From: Zanthoxylum bungeanum
Lineage: Eukaryota; Streptophyta; Magnoliopsida; Sapindales; Rutaceae
Assembly (NCBI GenBank): GCA_019454045.1
Contig: SKCR01038151.1
Coordinates: 1-64,000, forward strand
Length of the DNA: 64,000 nucleotides
Reading direction: 5' to 3'
Shown here: positions 22,362-33,278 of the stretch, piece by piece
How positions within the stretch are numbered: position 1 is the stretch's first letter
Layout of the letters: every line of letters starts with the position of its first letter
The notes under the pieces: model-generated
What the model saw: only the letters and a program-made list of their open reading frames with translations
Told to the model about the DNA's origin: nothing
Database searches by the model: none
Made by a program: the position numbers and the translations under genes

Positions 22362-23097
22362 CGGGAGCTATTCTTCAGAGAATGTTATTATCTGCCTACC
22401 CTCTTTCTGTACCAACCCTATGAACATTGTCGGGTTTGCATCTTCAGGTACCATTATCTTTCTTAGAGCTTCTACCATGGCATGCCTGTGCTCTTGAGAG
22501 GCGCATAATAACTCATATATGCTCACTTGTGCCTGTGTCTTCTTCAATTGACGCAACACTGTATCCCCCTCGGTTTTATCCGTATTCTCCATCACATCTC
22601 GACCTTCTTTTAGAACTTCTTTACTTTTCTCCGTTATATCACTGTAAAAAACATCCACTGCGAGTCATCCTTTTTACCTCCTCTTCATCACTACTCGAGA
22701 AGTTTTCCCAGAAGTCTCTCCCCTGCTCTGTTTCATCTTCACTACTACTATCCCATATCCCCATACAAGAAGCTTGGTGGTTGAGAGTTTGGAGGAAAAA
22801 GCTTTCGAGCAGGCCGAAGTTGATCTTGTAGGTGGGTGGTGGAACAGAGTGGTAGTTGGGTATAGGGTTTCTGTGTGTGTTGGGTTGTTCTTTTTCCGGG
22901 TCGGATATCTTATGGGTGTCAACGAGGTCTTGGATCTCATGCCTAAGGCGGGTGCATTTGTCAGTTTCGTGGCCTTTTTGTTGATGTAAGTGACAATATA
23001 GGTTTAGGTCGAGGTGGCGTGGCACAGGGTTTGGAAGTGGTTTAGGTTCTAAGGGTTTTATGAGTCCTTGCCTCTTTAGCTTTTCAAACACCTTTGA
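22362..23097 (-). pseudogene. gag: gag C-terminal part of host element
   Basis: From 23097 leftward: LSKVFEKLKRQGLIKPLEP, then a C-x3-H-x4-H-x4-C knuckle (CHLHQQKGHETDKC), a Pro- and Asn-rich stretch, LQTLNHQASCMG, and an acidic run (SSSEDETEQ, SSSDEEEVKRMTRSG). A second frame (22658-22368) continues with KTQAQVSIYELLCAS, a gag-protease linker phrase common in Tat-like elements. The upstream half lies at 25075-26016 beyond the solo LTR. Confidence 0.87.
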
Positions 23098-23102
23098 CAA
23101 AG
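23098..23102. repeat. Target site duplication of copia solo LTR
   Basis: CAAAG at 23098-23102 and again at 25070-25074 frames the solo LTR exactly, which shows a normal integrase-mediated insertion followed by LTR-LTR recombination. Confidence 0.92.
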
Positions 23103-25069
23103 TGTTGGGTTTTCTAGGTCAAACCAAGATCAATTAAGCATATGAAATGTGTGAATACAACAAAGTAAAATAGCGGAAATACTCACTTTGATCGGCTTTT
23201 GCGATGCGAAGACAATAATATTTCTTCCTTGAAGTTTCGGCTAAGCCTCTTTGTTGAGCTCCTTGTGTTGATCTTCAAGCTCCAAGCTTTAAGTGTTGAT
23301 TCCAAGCTCATGAATAGTTTTCCCTATCACCTTTGAATGACTAATTGGATGTGCTAGCATCTTGAAAAATTGCAACAATTTTTCCATTTGCTTCTTTTAA
23401 CTCTCGACCAAGGAGAGGATTTGAGAGAAAAATGGCACCAAGTGCCGTGAGGGAGAGGGAGAGAAGATGAAGTTTTGTTGTGTGTTTTAATTTCAAAAAT
23501 CAAATACCACTTTTCAATTTTCCAAAAATTGGTACAAGGCATTAAAGCCTCCAACAACACCCATCAATCAAAAATGTCAAGATGTCAATCACCAAAAAGG
23601 TGACAGGACTTCCATCACTTGAGTGACTAATGATGTGACGCGTGATGTGACTTGTGGGCCCCACTTGATTCAAAATGCGAGTGGTCCCGTAAACACTCCC
23701 GGGCTCGGATTCGCTAATTCCGAATTAACGAATTTTCCGTTGCGACGTAATTAAATCAAATTTAATTAAATAATTATGCATAGCAAAATTACTATTCACG
23801 GCGCTAGCAAATTAATTCTAAATTAACTCGTTCGCCCGAATTAAAATCCAATTTTAATTCCGCGTCGAAATCTAATTTCGTATAATATATCAAATATATT
23901 ATTTTATCGATTAATTCCAAATTAATCGTTCTCTTTTTTCAAATAGTATTTGATCCCAGATAAAATATCTCCGCAATTAATCCTAGATTAATTTTCTCTC
24001 TCTTATAATTAATCATAGATTAATTATGTTCGAGTCATACGTCATCGGTGAATCTTCGAGAAGCGACCCATGAGATCCCCAGATATGTTGGCAGTAAATC
24101 CGGTCGTCGGACTATCCGAACACGTACGTACCTAGTACTACGTTTTTATAGATTTACAAGACATGGTTGGCTTCTAGAAAAGCACCGTGCCTACCCAATT
24201 CTCCAGAAATATTCTTAAAGGAATATGTAATCTGTATCAGACATAGTATACGTAGTATTGCGTATTGCGATCTAGTATCAGATGTCACATGCTAGGCCTG
24301 GGGCTGGAATTGTGTCTGCCCCGTACGAAGCATATATCGGATCTCTGGTAACTAGTCTCTATAATCGGATAAACATGATCTAGTCATATTATCCCGATAG
24401 CTGCAACATATAAGAGTACCAGTTCCTTATCCTACGTGACCATCATCTCCATATGACTGAAGTGATACTTCCATCTTGACATCACACCCAATACACTACG
24501 ATTCTCAATATACCCAGAAGAGGCGTACACAGAACCTGTTAAAGCCCTGGACAACCAAAACCAAAGTATATTGATTGTCGCATGTATTAGCGATGTAAGT
24601 CTCATGTTAAGACCAAATACACCTACCCTGATTCGGACTTCCATAGACACATAGTCATACAACCAATGGAATTCCGAGGGGTCTATCCAGAGCGAAGTTG
24701 TTCCGTACCATTGGTAAACACAACCTCCTATTACACTTGCATGAGTATCCAATACCCAAATATATGAGAACTATGCCGTTATGCTCCCACAATGCGCACA
24801 AGTACAATATTAGTCTATTCTGCATTATCGATGTCTAATCTCGATAATACTACGACTATGGATATTTTAATGATTAAACCTTAGTGGATTAATACTGTCT
24901 CATATCTTATTAATCCGGAACTAATCATATGGACTTTTATCATTTATGTATATCCCAGTAATCCAATTACAAATGATAAAAGAGCAATTTCCTTTGTCAC
25001 ATAGTTAATTTGTACAACAACACTATGTTTTGTACAAATAGTGATGCTATGGGTCATAATTGTCCAACA
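23103..25069 (-). mobile_element. Copia solo LTR in host gag
   Basis: On the minus strand it begins TGTTGGACAATTATG (25069) and ends AAACCCAACA (23103), 1967 bases, with perfect 5-base duplications. It resembles the LTRs of copia element C in its first half (for example GACCCATAG, GGTTTAATCATTAA, GTCGTAGTATTATCGAG and the segment with AACAGGTTCTGTGTAC) but is clearly diverged. It interrupts the host gag between FSNFGR and LSKVFEKL. No internal copia sequence remains. Confidence 0.95.
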
Positions 25070-25074
25070 CAAAG

Positions 25075-26016
25075 TTCTACCAAAATTGGAGAATCACCTA
25101 TTTTTGATGGCAGCGACCTCAGTAGGAGCGAGCTTGGTCGTTGAAGGCCCCCTAATGGTCTTTTATTTTGGCCGTAGAACTTTCTATTCTCGGCTTCCTC
25201 TTCCTCGATATCCATGACAGTTTCTCTTAACTGTCGAAATTCGCTAATCATCGAGGTCATCCTTCTTAGCTTGTTATAAATGGAAGGTTTGGTGCCCTTA
25301 ATTATCATCTTAATCCGGTCCTTCTCCGAGGGTCGTGTCTACATCTTCAAGAGCTGGCTTCTCCAGTGATCCACATAATCTTTGAATGTCTATTCTAGCT
25401 TCTGTTTGGTGTTTTCTAGGTCACGGAGTGACAAGTCTATCTCCATGTCCGTGACATATTGGTTCAGAAAGGCCTCCCCTAATGCCCTCCAGTCATCCCT
25501 GACCTTTCCCTCCAGGTCATGATACCATACTACGGGTGCCCATTCTAATGACATCCTAAACATCTTCTGCACCTGGCACTTCGATAAACCCACTGAACTT
25601 ATCACTGAAACATATTGTTGGAGATGGACCCTAGGATCTCCGTTTCCGTTGAACTTGGCCATGTCAGACATCTTAAACTGAAGAGGCAGCTGTTCTTCGA
25701 AAGTCATCTCATCATAGTCTAATAGATCTTCATGTTTTCCATTCATCTTGCGGGTAACAGACTCTAATTGTTCTCTGAGTTTTTGTAACTCTGCCTGAGG
25801 CCCGACTATCCTTCCCGCGGCATACTCAGCCATGTCATCATCAAAAATATGGATTTCTTTGCTCACCATATGGATTTCTTTGTTTTTTGTTCCCACTGTG
25901 CGGGGTACTGTCAGATTGGCCACAACGTTGGTCAAAGCTTGTAGTTGCTCGGTAATTTTGGTGATGTTGGTCTCCAATTGATCCATGCAGGAACCTTCGC
26001 TGCTTGACGCATCCAT
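25075..26016 (-). pseudogene. gag: gag N-terminal part of host element
   Basis: The ATG at 26016 starts MDASSSEGSCMDQLETNITK, parallel to the gag starts of A and B. GNGDPRVHLQQYVSVISSVG, WAPVVWYHDLEGK and MEIDLSLRDLENTKQKLE mark the gag domain. A stop near 25390 and another near 25340 interrupt, and the reading resumes as MIIKGTKPSIYNKLRRMTSM to the solo LTR at 25075. It is closely related to the gag of A and B, which links the gag-only elements to this pol-bearing one. Confidence 0.92.
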
Positions 26017-26490
26017 ACTTGCTAACCTCTTCTTGACAAGTCTTACTTATTCTCTAACCCAACATATATCTATGATGGCTTTTAAGATAAGGGGGTTAGC
26101 ATGATTCATGTATGAATGTGATGCATGAGACACATGTGGTTATCAAAACAACATATACCCTTCCGACCTTATTCCTCCCACACCCGTGGTAAGTCCATTT
26201 CTTCCCTAGGTATGGCTCATTTTATGCACCAATGTGGGGTACACAAAGATCGTTCTCTCTTACGCTACAGGGGTGAACCTTGGCTACCCCAGTCCTTTTT
26301 CATCAGTAAAAGACAAAGACCGCCGATTTATAATATTAACTAAGCCTATTATGGGATCGCGCTATTGTCTAGAAATGACGAATTGGGCCCTCGGTAATCA
26401 TGGTTGTGGCAGAGATGGACTTGGAGATATCCAAAAGTATACAAATATGCCATAACAAGGCGTACCCTTCCTAGATGAAAGCCAGTGGGG
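26017..26490 (-). other. Leader of host gypsy element, gag-proximal part
   Basis: Untranslated sequence upstream of the host gag, ending at the insertion point of element B. I see no conserved apex motif here. The leader continues at 36286. Confidence 0.6.
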
Positions 26491-26495
26491 ATATC
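26491..26495. repeat. Target site duplication, left (element B)
   Basis: ATATC precedes the 5' LTR of B and the identical ATATC follows its 3' LTR at 36281-36285. Confidence 0.92.
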
Positions 26496-27164
26496 TGCAG
26501 GCACTGCATTTTTGCATATAAGTCCCTATGATGAGTCTCATTTGGAGGCACTACCTTTTAAGTCACGGAAGTCACGAGAAACGGATGTCGGAAGGGGAAA
26601 TTCAGAATAAGTACGTCATCGGATTCATTTCACAAGTTAACTGTTTTCGTTCGTGCTGTGTTCGTTACTTCGTTCGAACGTCAAAAAGACTGCGGGCGTT
26701 CGTGCCGCGTTCGAGGAGGCTTTCGAACGGTGTCGGTAATTCTGGTTTTGCTGCTAGCCTCACACCCAAGCCCAATTAACCCACCAAAGCCCATGAAACA
26801 CCTCCCAATTAATAAAACACATTTAAAACACATGGGAAATTAAATTAAATCTTAATTAAATTAAACATTGAATTAAATAAAATATTTAAACCATTTACCA
26901 ATTAACTAAAATAAAAATATAATCATACCTAATTAAGACAAATCAAATATATTAACTTCTAACTAAACAAAATCACATACTAAATTAAAAAGATGTCATG
27001 CCTAATTAAAATCAATCATAACCAATTAAAAATATTGTATTCCTAATCTAGCCAAGATTTGTCTCCCCTCAATCTAATCCTTTCCTTGTCCAACACCAAA
27101 TCAAATCCTCCATTTAATGCCAAATCCCTTCCTTGTGAGACAAGGTGAAGCCCTAGCCATTCTC

Positions 27165-27172
27165 TATATAAA
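27165..27172 (+). promoter_or_regulatory. TATA box in 5' LTR of element B
   Basis: TATATAAA in CATTCTCTATATAAACAAC. The 3' LTR has the same box at 33947-33954. A purine- and AC-rich stretch follows, as in LTR A. Confidence 0.7.
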
Positions 27173-28384
27173 CAACACCTCTCCAAGGCATTCCTCCCCC
27201 TAGTGCACGCCCATTACAAGAAAAGAAGCAAAGAATTTCCAACCCCTTTCCCCTAGCTCATTCACACAAGAAACACCCAAGCTCATACACACAACTCACA
27301 CGAAAATCACAACACCCACAAGAAACACCCAAAGCTTATTGACACAACTCTCACTCACTCTCAATAATCGAAGATCACAAACCAAAGAACCCTCATTGCC
27401 TTGACCAAAACACATCCCGAACAGCCCCTTTACCCATCAAAACAGCCCCCGAACCACACCATAACACCACCGAAAATCACACCCAAAATAGTAGCCAAAA
27501 CATCCCAAGAACAGTAACTCAAATACAGCAGCAGAACAATAGCAAAATGGCAGCGAATCGGAGTCAAAAGCAGCAGCAAAAGACGGAGAACGACGACTCC
27601 AAACGGTGAGACAACAAACGAGAGCAGTGAACCAGTGAACCAGAAGAGTTGCGGAGCATCCCCCTTCCGACGATCGTGTGCTGTACATCCGAGAGGTGAT
27701 TTAAAAGGTTAGACCTGAGGGTACTTTTCAACTCATCTTTATTTGATTTTTGTTATTATCTTGATCGTATTTTAATTATTTGTTGAATCTTGTTTGTGTA
27801 TGATGTGTGTTGTGGGTATTGGATGAATGGAAAAGTGTCGTCTCTTGTGGTATATAGGATGGAAACCCGGACATAAATTTCATAGCCGATTCCGAATGGA
27901 CGGTAGTATGATCTGTACTCGGGATACAACTCCACGTACCACTTGAGTAAACGACACACTCTTTTATTTTATGTTGCTTCGGTTTATTTATTTTTCGTTA
28001 TTTGAATTCTGCATGTTGCTTATTTATGTATGATTCAATCGAGCGCATGGGCTTAGTAAGTGGAATGAAAGATCCCCTATGGGGAGGGGTTCTTTACCAC
28101 GATGCTTTACCGCGCCGGTTGATGTGTGTTCGGTTGAATGCAAGATACGTTCAATCGGGCATACTACGTTTGATATTATTGTTTTTTAATTCTTGTTTGC
28201 ATGATAATCGAGCACATGGTCTTAGTAAGTGCAATGTAAGATCCCCTATGGGGAGGGGTTAAAGCCCTTTATCACGATGCTTGCCGCGCCGGTTGATGTG
28301 TGTTCGGTTGAATGTAAGATACGTTTAATCGGACATACTGAGCTTGACATTGTTGTCTTTATTCTTTGTGTTGCATGCATCAGG

Positions 28385-28850
28385 TCTGGTTTCGTTCGAA
28401 CGCGTTATCGAACGCTATACGAACGCGAACCTTCTGTTTATCGTTCGAACGCGTTTTCAAACGCTACGCGAACGCACACGTACTTTCTTAGTCTCATCAT
28501 GCATCAAGTCTGGTTCCGTTCGAACGCGTTATCGAATGCTATACGAACGCAAACCTTTTGTTTATCGTTCGAACGCGTTTTCAAATGCTACGTGAACGCA
28601 AACGCACTTTCTTAGTCTCATCATGCATCAGGTCTGGTTCCATTCGAACGCGTTCTCGAACGCTATACGAACACGAACCTTCTGTTTACCGTTTGAATGC
28701 ATTCTCGAACGCTATGTGAACGCACACGCACTTTCTTAGTCTTTGCATGCATCAGGTCTGGTTCCGTTCGAACGCATTCTCGAACACTACACGAACGCGA
28801 ACCTTCTGTTTACCGTTCGAACGCGTTCTCGAACGCTACGCGAACGCGCA
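28385..28850 (+). repeat. GTTCGAACGCG tandem array in 5' LTR of B
   Basis: Units of about 120-127 bases, each with paired GTTCGAACGCGTT motifs and TGCATCAGGTCTGGTT. Same architecture as in LTR A but with different spacer sequences. Confidence 0.9.
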
Positions 28851-29432
28851 CCCACTGAACTGAGTCTGTCTCATCATATTCATGCATAATTGCCTCTTGG
28901 TTGATCTTTCTTGTATTATGTAGCCAATCATATTATTTGTATTCATGCATTTATCCATTCTATGTGTTCTTGGGATGATATTCAAGCATGATTAGGTGTT
29001 AGCATGTTATTTGGTTAATATGTTCATGAGATAGTATTCAAGCATGATTAGGTTGTTCTTAGTTTTCCATATCATATGATTGAGAAATGTTTATGAGATT
29101 GCCATGAGATGTTGCATGTTGTGATGAAATTGTTGATGTATGCATGTGAATTTAGAAGCATGATACTCTTGGAAATAAATGTTACTTACACTTGATTAAA
29201 TTATTACATAAATCCTTTCATTACAAGTGGCATAAGTAAGGGACCATTCCGAACCCAACGGTTTGAGGTCTTCCCTTGCGAGGGGTGAGTGCGGCCTTAA
29301 ATCTCATTTTCCCGGTTCACACCGGGTGGCGACTCCATCATTCTCCGGTTTAGTCCCCCGTGGCTACTCCGTACTCCCGACCGGGCCGCGAGCCCGGGAC
29401 AGCATGCGTCGCCCAGATCCTGTGTCCCCACA

Positions 29433-30460
29433 GTCTGGCGACTCCACTAGGGATAGAGAATCGGCCCCGAATATTGTCTTGTAATGTTTGGATTTATGTT
29501 TTAATTGACCGTGTCTATAGTGGATAAAATGGGGGTTTAATCAAAGGCATTTTAAGGCTAGGTAATGGTTTGGTGTCTTCTTTCATTCACTACCTTTCTA
29601 GAAGGAAAAGCTGTGAAGGCACCTATATGGCCATCTACTCGTAGCCTATTGTGATGGACTAATTTGGAGGACTCGTTGTTTATTCCTGACACCAAGCGAT
29701 AAGAGCCTAAGAGGCTTGGGTATTTAAGTTAGCCTCGCTCCACCTTCCCTATAGGGAATCTACAACGGGAAATCCATTTGACAGTCTGTCACACACCATA
29801 GCTCATTGGCATGTACCTTAGTGTATAAAAAAGGGTGTGCTCACTTGGTTGCTTGAACCCTTGATTGGGGAGACCTAGTTGTGGGCCATCATTCGCCGAT
29901 GAGAGCCTTTGTCTATACTCTTGTGAACCCACCCATAGACCGGGGTTGTATGGTTAATGTAACAATTATTTCCTTGAGTATGTGCTTGTGGACCATCCTC
30001 ATTTGGATGCAGTTGGACCATTGTCAGAAATGCGGACTTGCTGGGCCATTTAAACTGGGGCAAGTTCGTACCTTATGACCATTGAGCCAAAGCTTCTGAA
30101 ATGTTTATGGGCTATTCTTTAGAAATTATTACTCTATGTTTGCATTATCTTTCTTTTATGCTTGTGCTTGGGAACATCATCGTTTGGATCCATTTGGACC
30201 ATTTGTCATGAGATGTGAACTCGTTGGGCCATTTAAACTGGGACGAGTTCATTCCTATGACAGTTAGCCCAAAAGCTTCTAAAATGATAATGGGCCGACT
30301 TGTTTGAAAATTTTAGTTGATTTAGTATGTTATATATGTCACATGCATCTCATGCACCCCATGCATACATACATCATGTTAACCCTTGTGTTCTGAAAGC
30401 CATCATAGATTCCCGTTGGGTTAGAAAAAGGGAAGACTCACCAAAATACTGAGAACATAC
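29433..30460 (+). other. Primer site and structured leader of element B
   Basis: The primer site TGGCGACTCCACTAGGGA is at 29436-29453. The shared leader segment follows (closing stem 29572-29580/29615-29623), then two stem-loops with the constant apex: 30031-30070 and 30215-30252. The middle stem-loop present in A is missing, apparently by a deletion between the repeats. Confidence 0.72.
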
Positions 30461-31860
30461 ATGAGTGAATCAGATATTGAGGTATCCCGGATAGATCAGT
30501 TGGAAAATGGTTTCGCCAAGATTACTGAACAGTTGCAAGCCTTGACTACTGCCATGAAAAATATGGATGTGCCCCGTGCTGGGGGAAATTCTGAGAATGT
30601 GAGGCGTGATGAGCCTTCGAATGGGTTGGGGGATGATGTCCCCACTTTTGATGATGACATGGCAGAATATGCAACATGCAGAGTGATTGGGTCTCAGGCA
30701 GAATTTCAGAAGCTTCGGGATCAGGTTGAAACAGTTACCCGTAAAATGAGGGGTAAGAACGGGATTTGCTAGATTATGAGGCAATGACCTTCGGAGAACA
30801 GCTGCCAGCTCAGTTTAAAATGCCCGACATGACCAAGTTTAATGGGAACGGAGACCCGACGGTCTATCTGCATCAATATGTCTCAGTCATGAGTTCAATG
30901 GGCCTATCACAGCGCCAAGTCCAAAAGATGTTTGGGATGTCACTCGAGGGGGCACCTGTGGTTTGGTATCATAGCCTTAAGAAGAAGGTTAAGGAAGATT
31001 GGAAGGAACTAGCTGATGCTTTTCTGAAGCAGTATGTTACAGCTTAGAAATTGACTTGTCACTCCGTGATTTAGAGAACACTAAGCAGAAGTCGGAAGAA
31101 AGCTTCAAGGAGTATGTAGACCGCTGGAGAAGCCAGCTTCTGAAAATGCAGACTCGGCCCTTTGAGAAGGACCAGATTAAAGTGATCATCAAGGGCACTA
31201 AGCCCTCGATCTACAGTAAGTTGAGGAGGATGACTTCCATGATTGCTGATTTCCGACAGTTGAGGGAAACTGTCATGGACATTGAAGAAGAGGAGGCGGA
31301 AAACCAGAAGTTTTATGGCCAGAATAGAAGGAATTTTGGGGGACATCCTGAAGCCAAGTCTTCCAGTGCTGAGGTCACTGCCATCAGGAACAGACGTTTC
31401 TCCAACTTGGGTAGACCTCTATCAAAGGTGTTTGAGAAATTGAAGATGCAAGGACACCTGAAACCCTTGGAACCTAAACCACTCCCCAGCCATGTGCCGC
31501 ACTACCTTGACTTGAACTTATTCTGTTATTTTCACTAGCAAAAAGGTCACGAAACTGACAACTGCCCCCGCCTTAGGCATGAGATCCAAGACCTGATTGA
31601 CACCCACAAAATACCTGACCCAGAAAGAGAACAACCCAGCACACACAGAATCCTCTACCAAATTACCACTCTCCGTCCCACCACCATGATCAACTTTGGC
31701 TTGCCTGAAACCTTTGTCCTCCAAACCCTCAACCACCAAGCTTTTCACATGGGGATAAGGGATAATAACAATGAAGAACCAGAGGCTGAGAAGAAGGCAC
31801 TGCTGTTTCTCCAAGTTTATCTTGCATTTTTAATAAAGACATTGATTTTGTTTGCTTGTT
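30461..31860 (+). pseudogene. gag: gag of element B
   Basis: Starts MSESDIEVSRIDQL at 30461. A base loss near 30765 shifts the frame; it resumes at 30766 (LDYEAMTFGEQLPAQFKM), breaks again near 31045 and resumes at 31056. A TAG at 31537 interrupts the zinc knuckle (CYFH, then QKGHETDNC in frame beyond the stop). The C-terminal extension INFGLPETFVLQTLNH continues to about 31860. No protease or RT follows. Confidence 0.9.
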
Positions 31861-32300
31861 CGGACCTTTTCTCAACAATAAAAAGAAGTTCACTTCGCTT
31901 ACTTGCCTGAATCTCAACTTCTCAACTTGCAACATGAGTGCATGTGACAAAAGCATTCAATCTTGGTACTACGATACTCAGAACGTAGGGAATCCTCAGA
32001 AGAAGCAAGCAGAAAAGATAAGTTGGCCATTCAGAAATTGGGAAATGAAGACAGTGAGACTGTTAGACTTGGAAATTGAATGAGTTCACAGAACCAATTA
32101 GTGTAGACAGATTGAAGCAGTACTTTGCCTAAGGAAGAGAAGACCGGGCTGTCACTAAGGGAATTGACCGAAGACCTAACCCAACGGGATAGGAAACTCA
32201 TGCATACATGCATACACATAACACATTTTGCATCCTTTTTTGTGTTTATTTTGTTTTATATTAACAGTTTTCGAAGAAAGAAAGAGAGAAAGGCAGCAAA
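31861..32300 (+). other. Post-gag non-coding region of element B
   Basis: Shares scattered phrases with 17830-18234 of element A (AGGGAATCCTCAGAAGAAGC, CCTAACCCAACGGGATAGG). Nothing coding is visible. Confidence 0.65.
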
Positions 32301-32309
32301 GGCAAGCTA

Positions 32310-33005
32310 GTCAGAAACAGCAACAGTACAGTTTCAGGAACGAATCCAGGGAATGAATCTCTCAGAATTTGGAACGAATCCAGGGAATGAATCTCTCAGA
32401 ATTTGGAATGGATCCAGGGAATGAATCTCTCAGAGTTTGGAGCGAATCCAGGGAATGAATCTCTCAGAATTTGGAATGGATCCAGGGAATGAATCTCTCA
32501 GAGTTTGGAAGGAATCCAGGTAATGAATCTCTCAGAATTTGGAATGAAACCGGGGGGGAATGAATCTCTCAGATTTTGGAACGAATCCAGGGAATGAATC
32601 TCTCAGAATTTGGAATGAATCCAGGGAATGAATCTCTCAGAATTTGGAACGAATCCAGAGAATGAATCTCTCAAGAATTTGGAATGATACCGGGAATGAA
32701 TCTCTCAGATTTTGGAACAAATCCAAGGAATTAATCTCTCATAATTTTGGAATGAATCTAGGAATGAATCCCGAGGGTCGAGACCCACATCAGTATCAGT
32801 TTGGATGAATCCCGAGGGTCGAGGCCTACATCAGTATCAGTCTAGGGGCGAGGCCCATATCTAGTAGCAGTTAGGGCCGAGGCCCACCTCAGCATCAGTT
32901 TTGGGGATGAGCCCCAGGGTCGAGGCCCACATCACTATCAGTTTTGGGGATGAGTCTCAGGGTCGAGGCCCACATCACTATCAGTTTTGGGGATGAGTCC
33001 TAGGG
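32310..33005 (+). repeat. Tandem repeats in 3' region of element B
   Basis: About fourteen 34-base units with GGAATGAATCTCTCAGA and TTTGGAACGAATCCAG (32310-32770), followed by units of about 43 bases with GAGGCCCACATCA and CAGTTTTGGGGATGAG (32775-33005). The units differ from those in A and in the host element although the position is the same. Confidence 0.92.
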
Positions 33006-33260
33006 TTGAGGCCCATTGCATCACAAGCCAAGAATGGCACTCCAAGAATGGAAACACGGTTCGGGAATGGACCACCTCACGGTAACGGTTCAGGAATGGA
33101 CCACATCACAGCGGTTCGGGAATGAACCAGGGGTCACAGCACCTCACCACCCAAACCAACTCAACACGTGGAAAGTCAAGTGGCAGTTGGCGCGCCAGGT
33201 AAGTGAAAATGCATTGCATAACTTTGATAGGATTGTCACTGTTGCACATTACACAAGTCC

Positions 33261-33278
33261 CATCAAAGTGGGGGCGAC
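33261..33278 (+). other. Polypurine tract of element B
   Basis: CCATCAAAGTGGGGGCGAC abuts the 3' LTR. The upstream ACTTTGATAGG (about 33222) forms an inverted repeat with it, as in A and the host. Confidence 0.85.

Larger units (their letters stand above)
26496..29432 (+). repeat. 5' LTR of element B
   Basis: Starts TGCAGGCACTGC (the 3' copy has TGTAGG) and ends TGTCCCCACA. TATA box TATATAAA at 27165-27172, conserved block at 27849-27945, duplicated GCATGGGCTTAGTAAGTG segments at about 28040 and 28213, and the GTTCGAACGCG array at 28385-28850. Confidence 0.95.
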
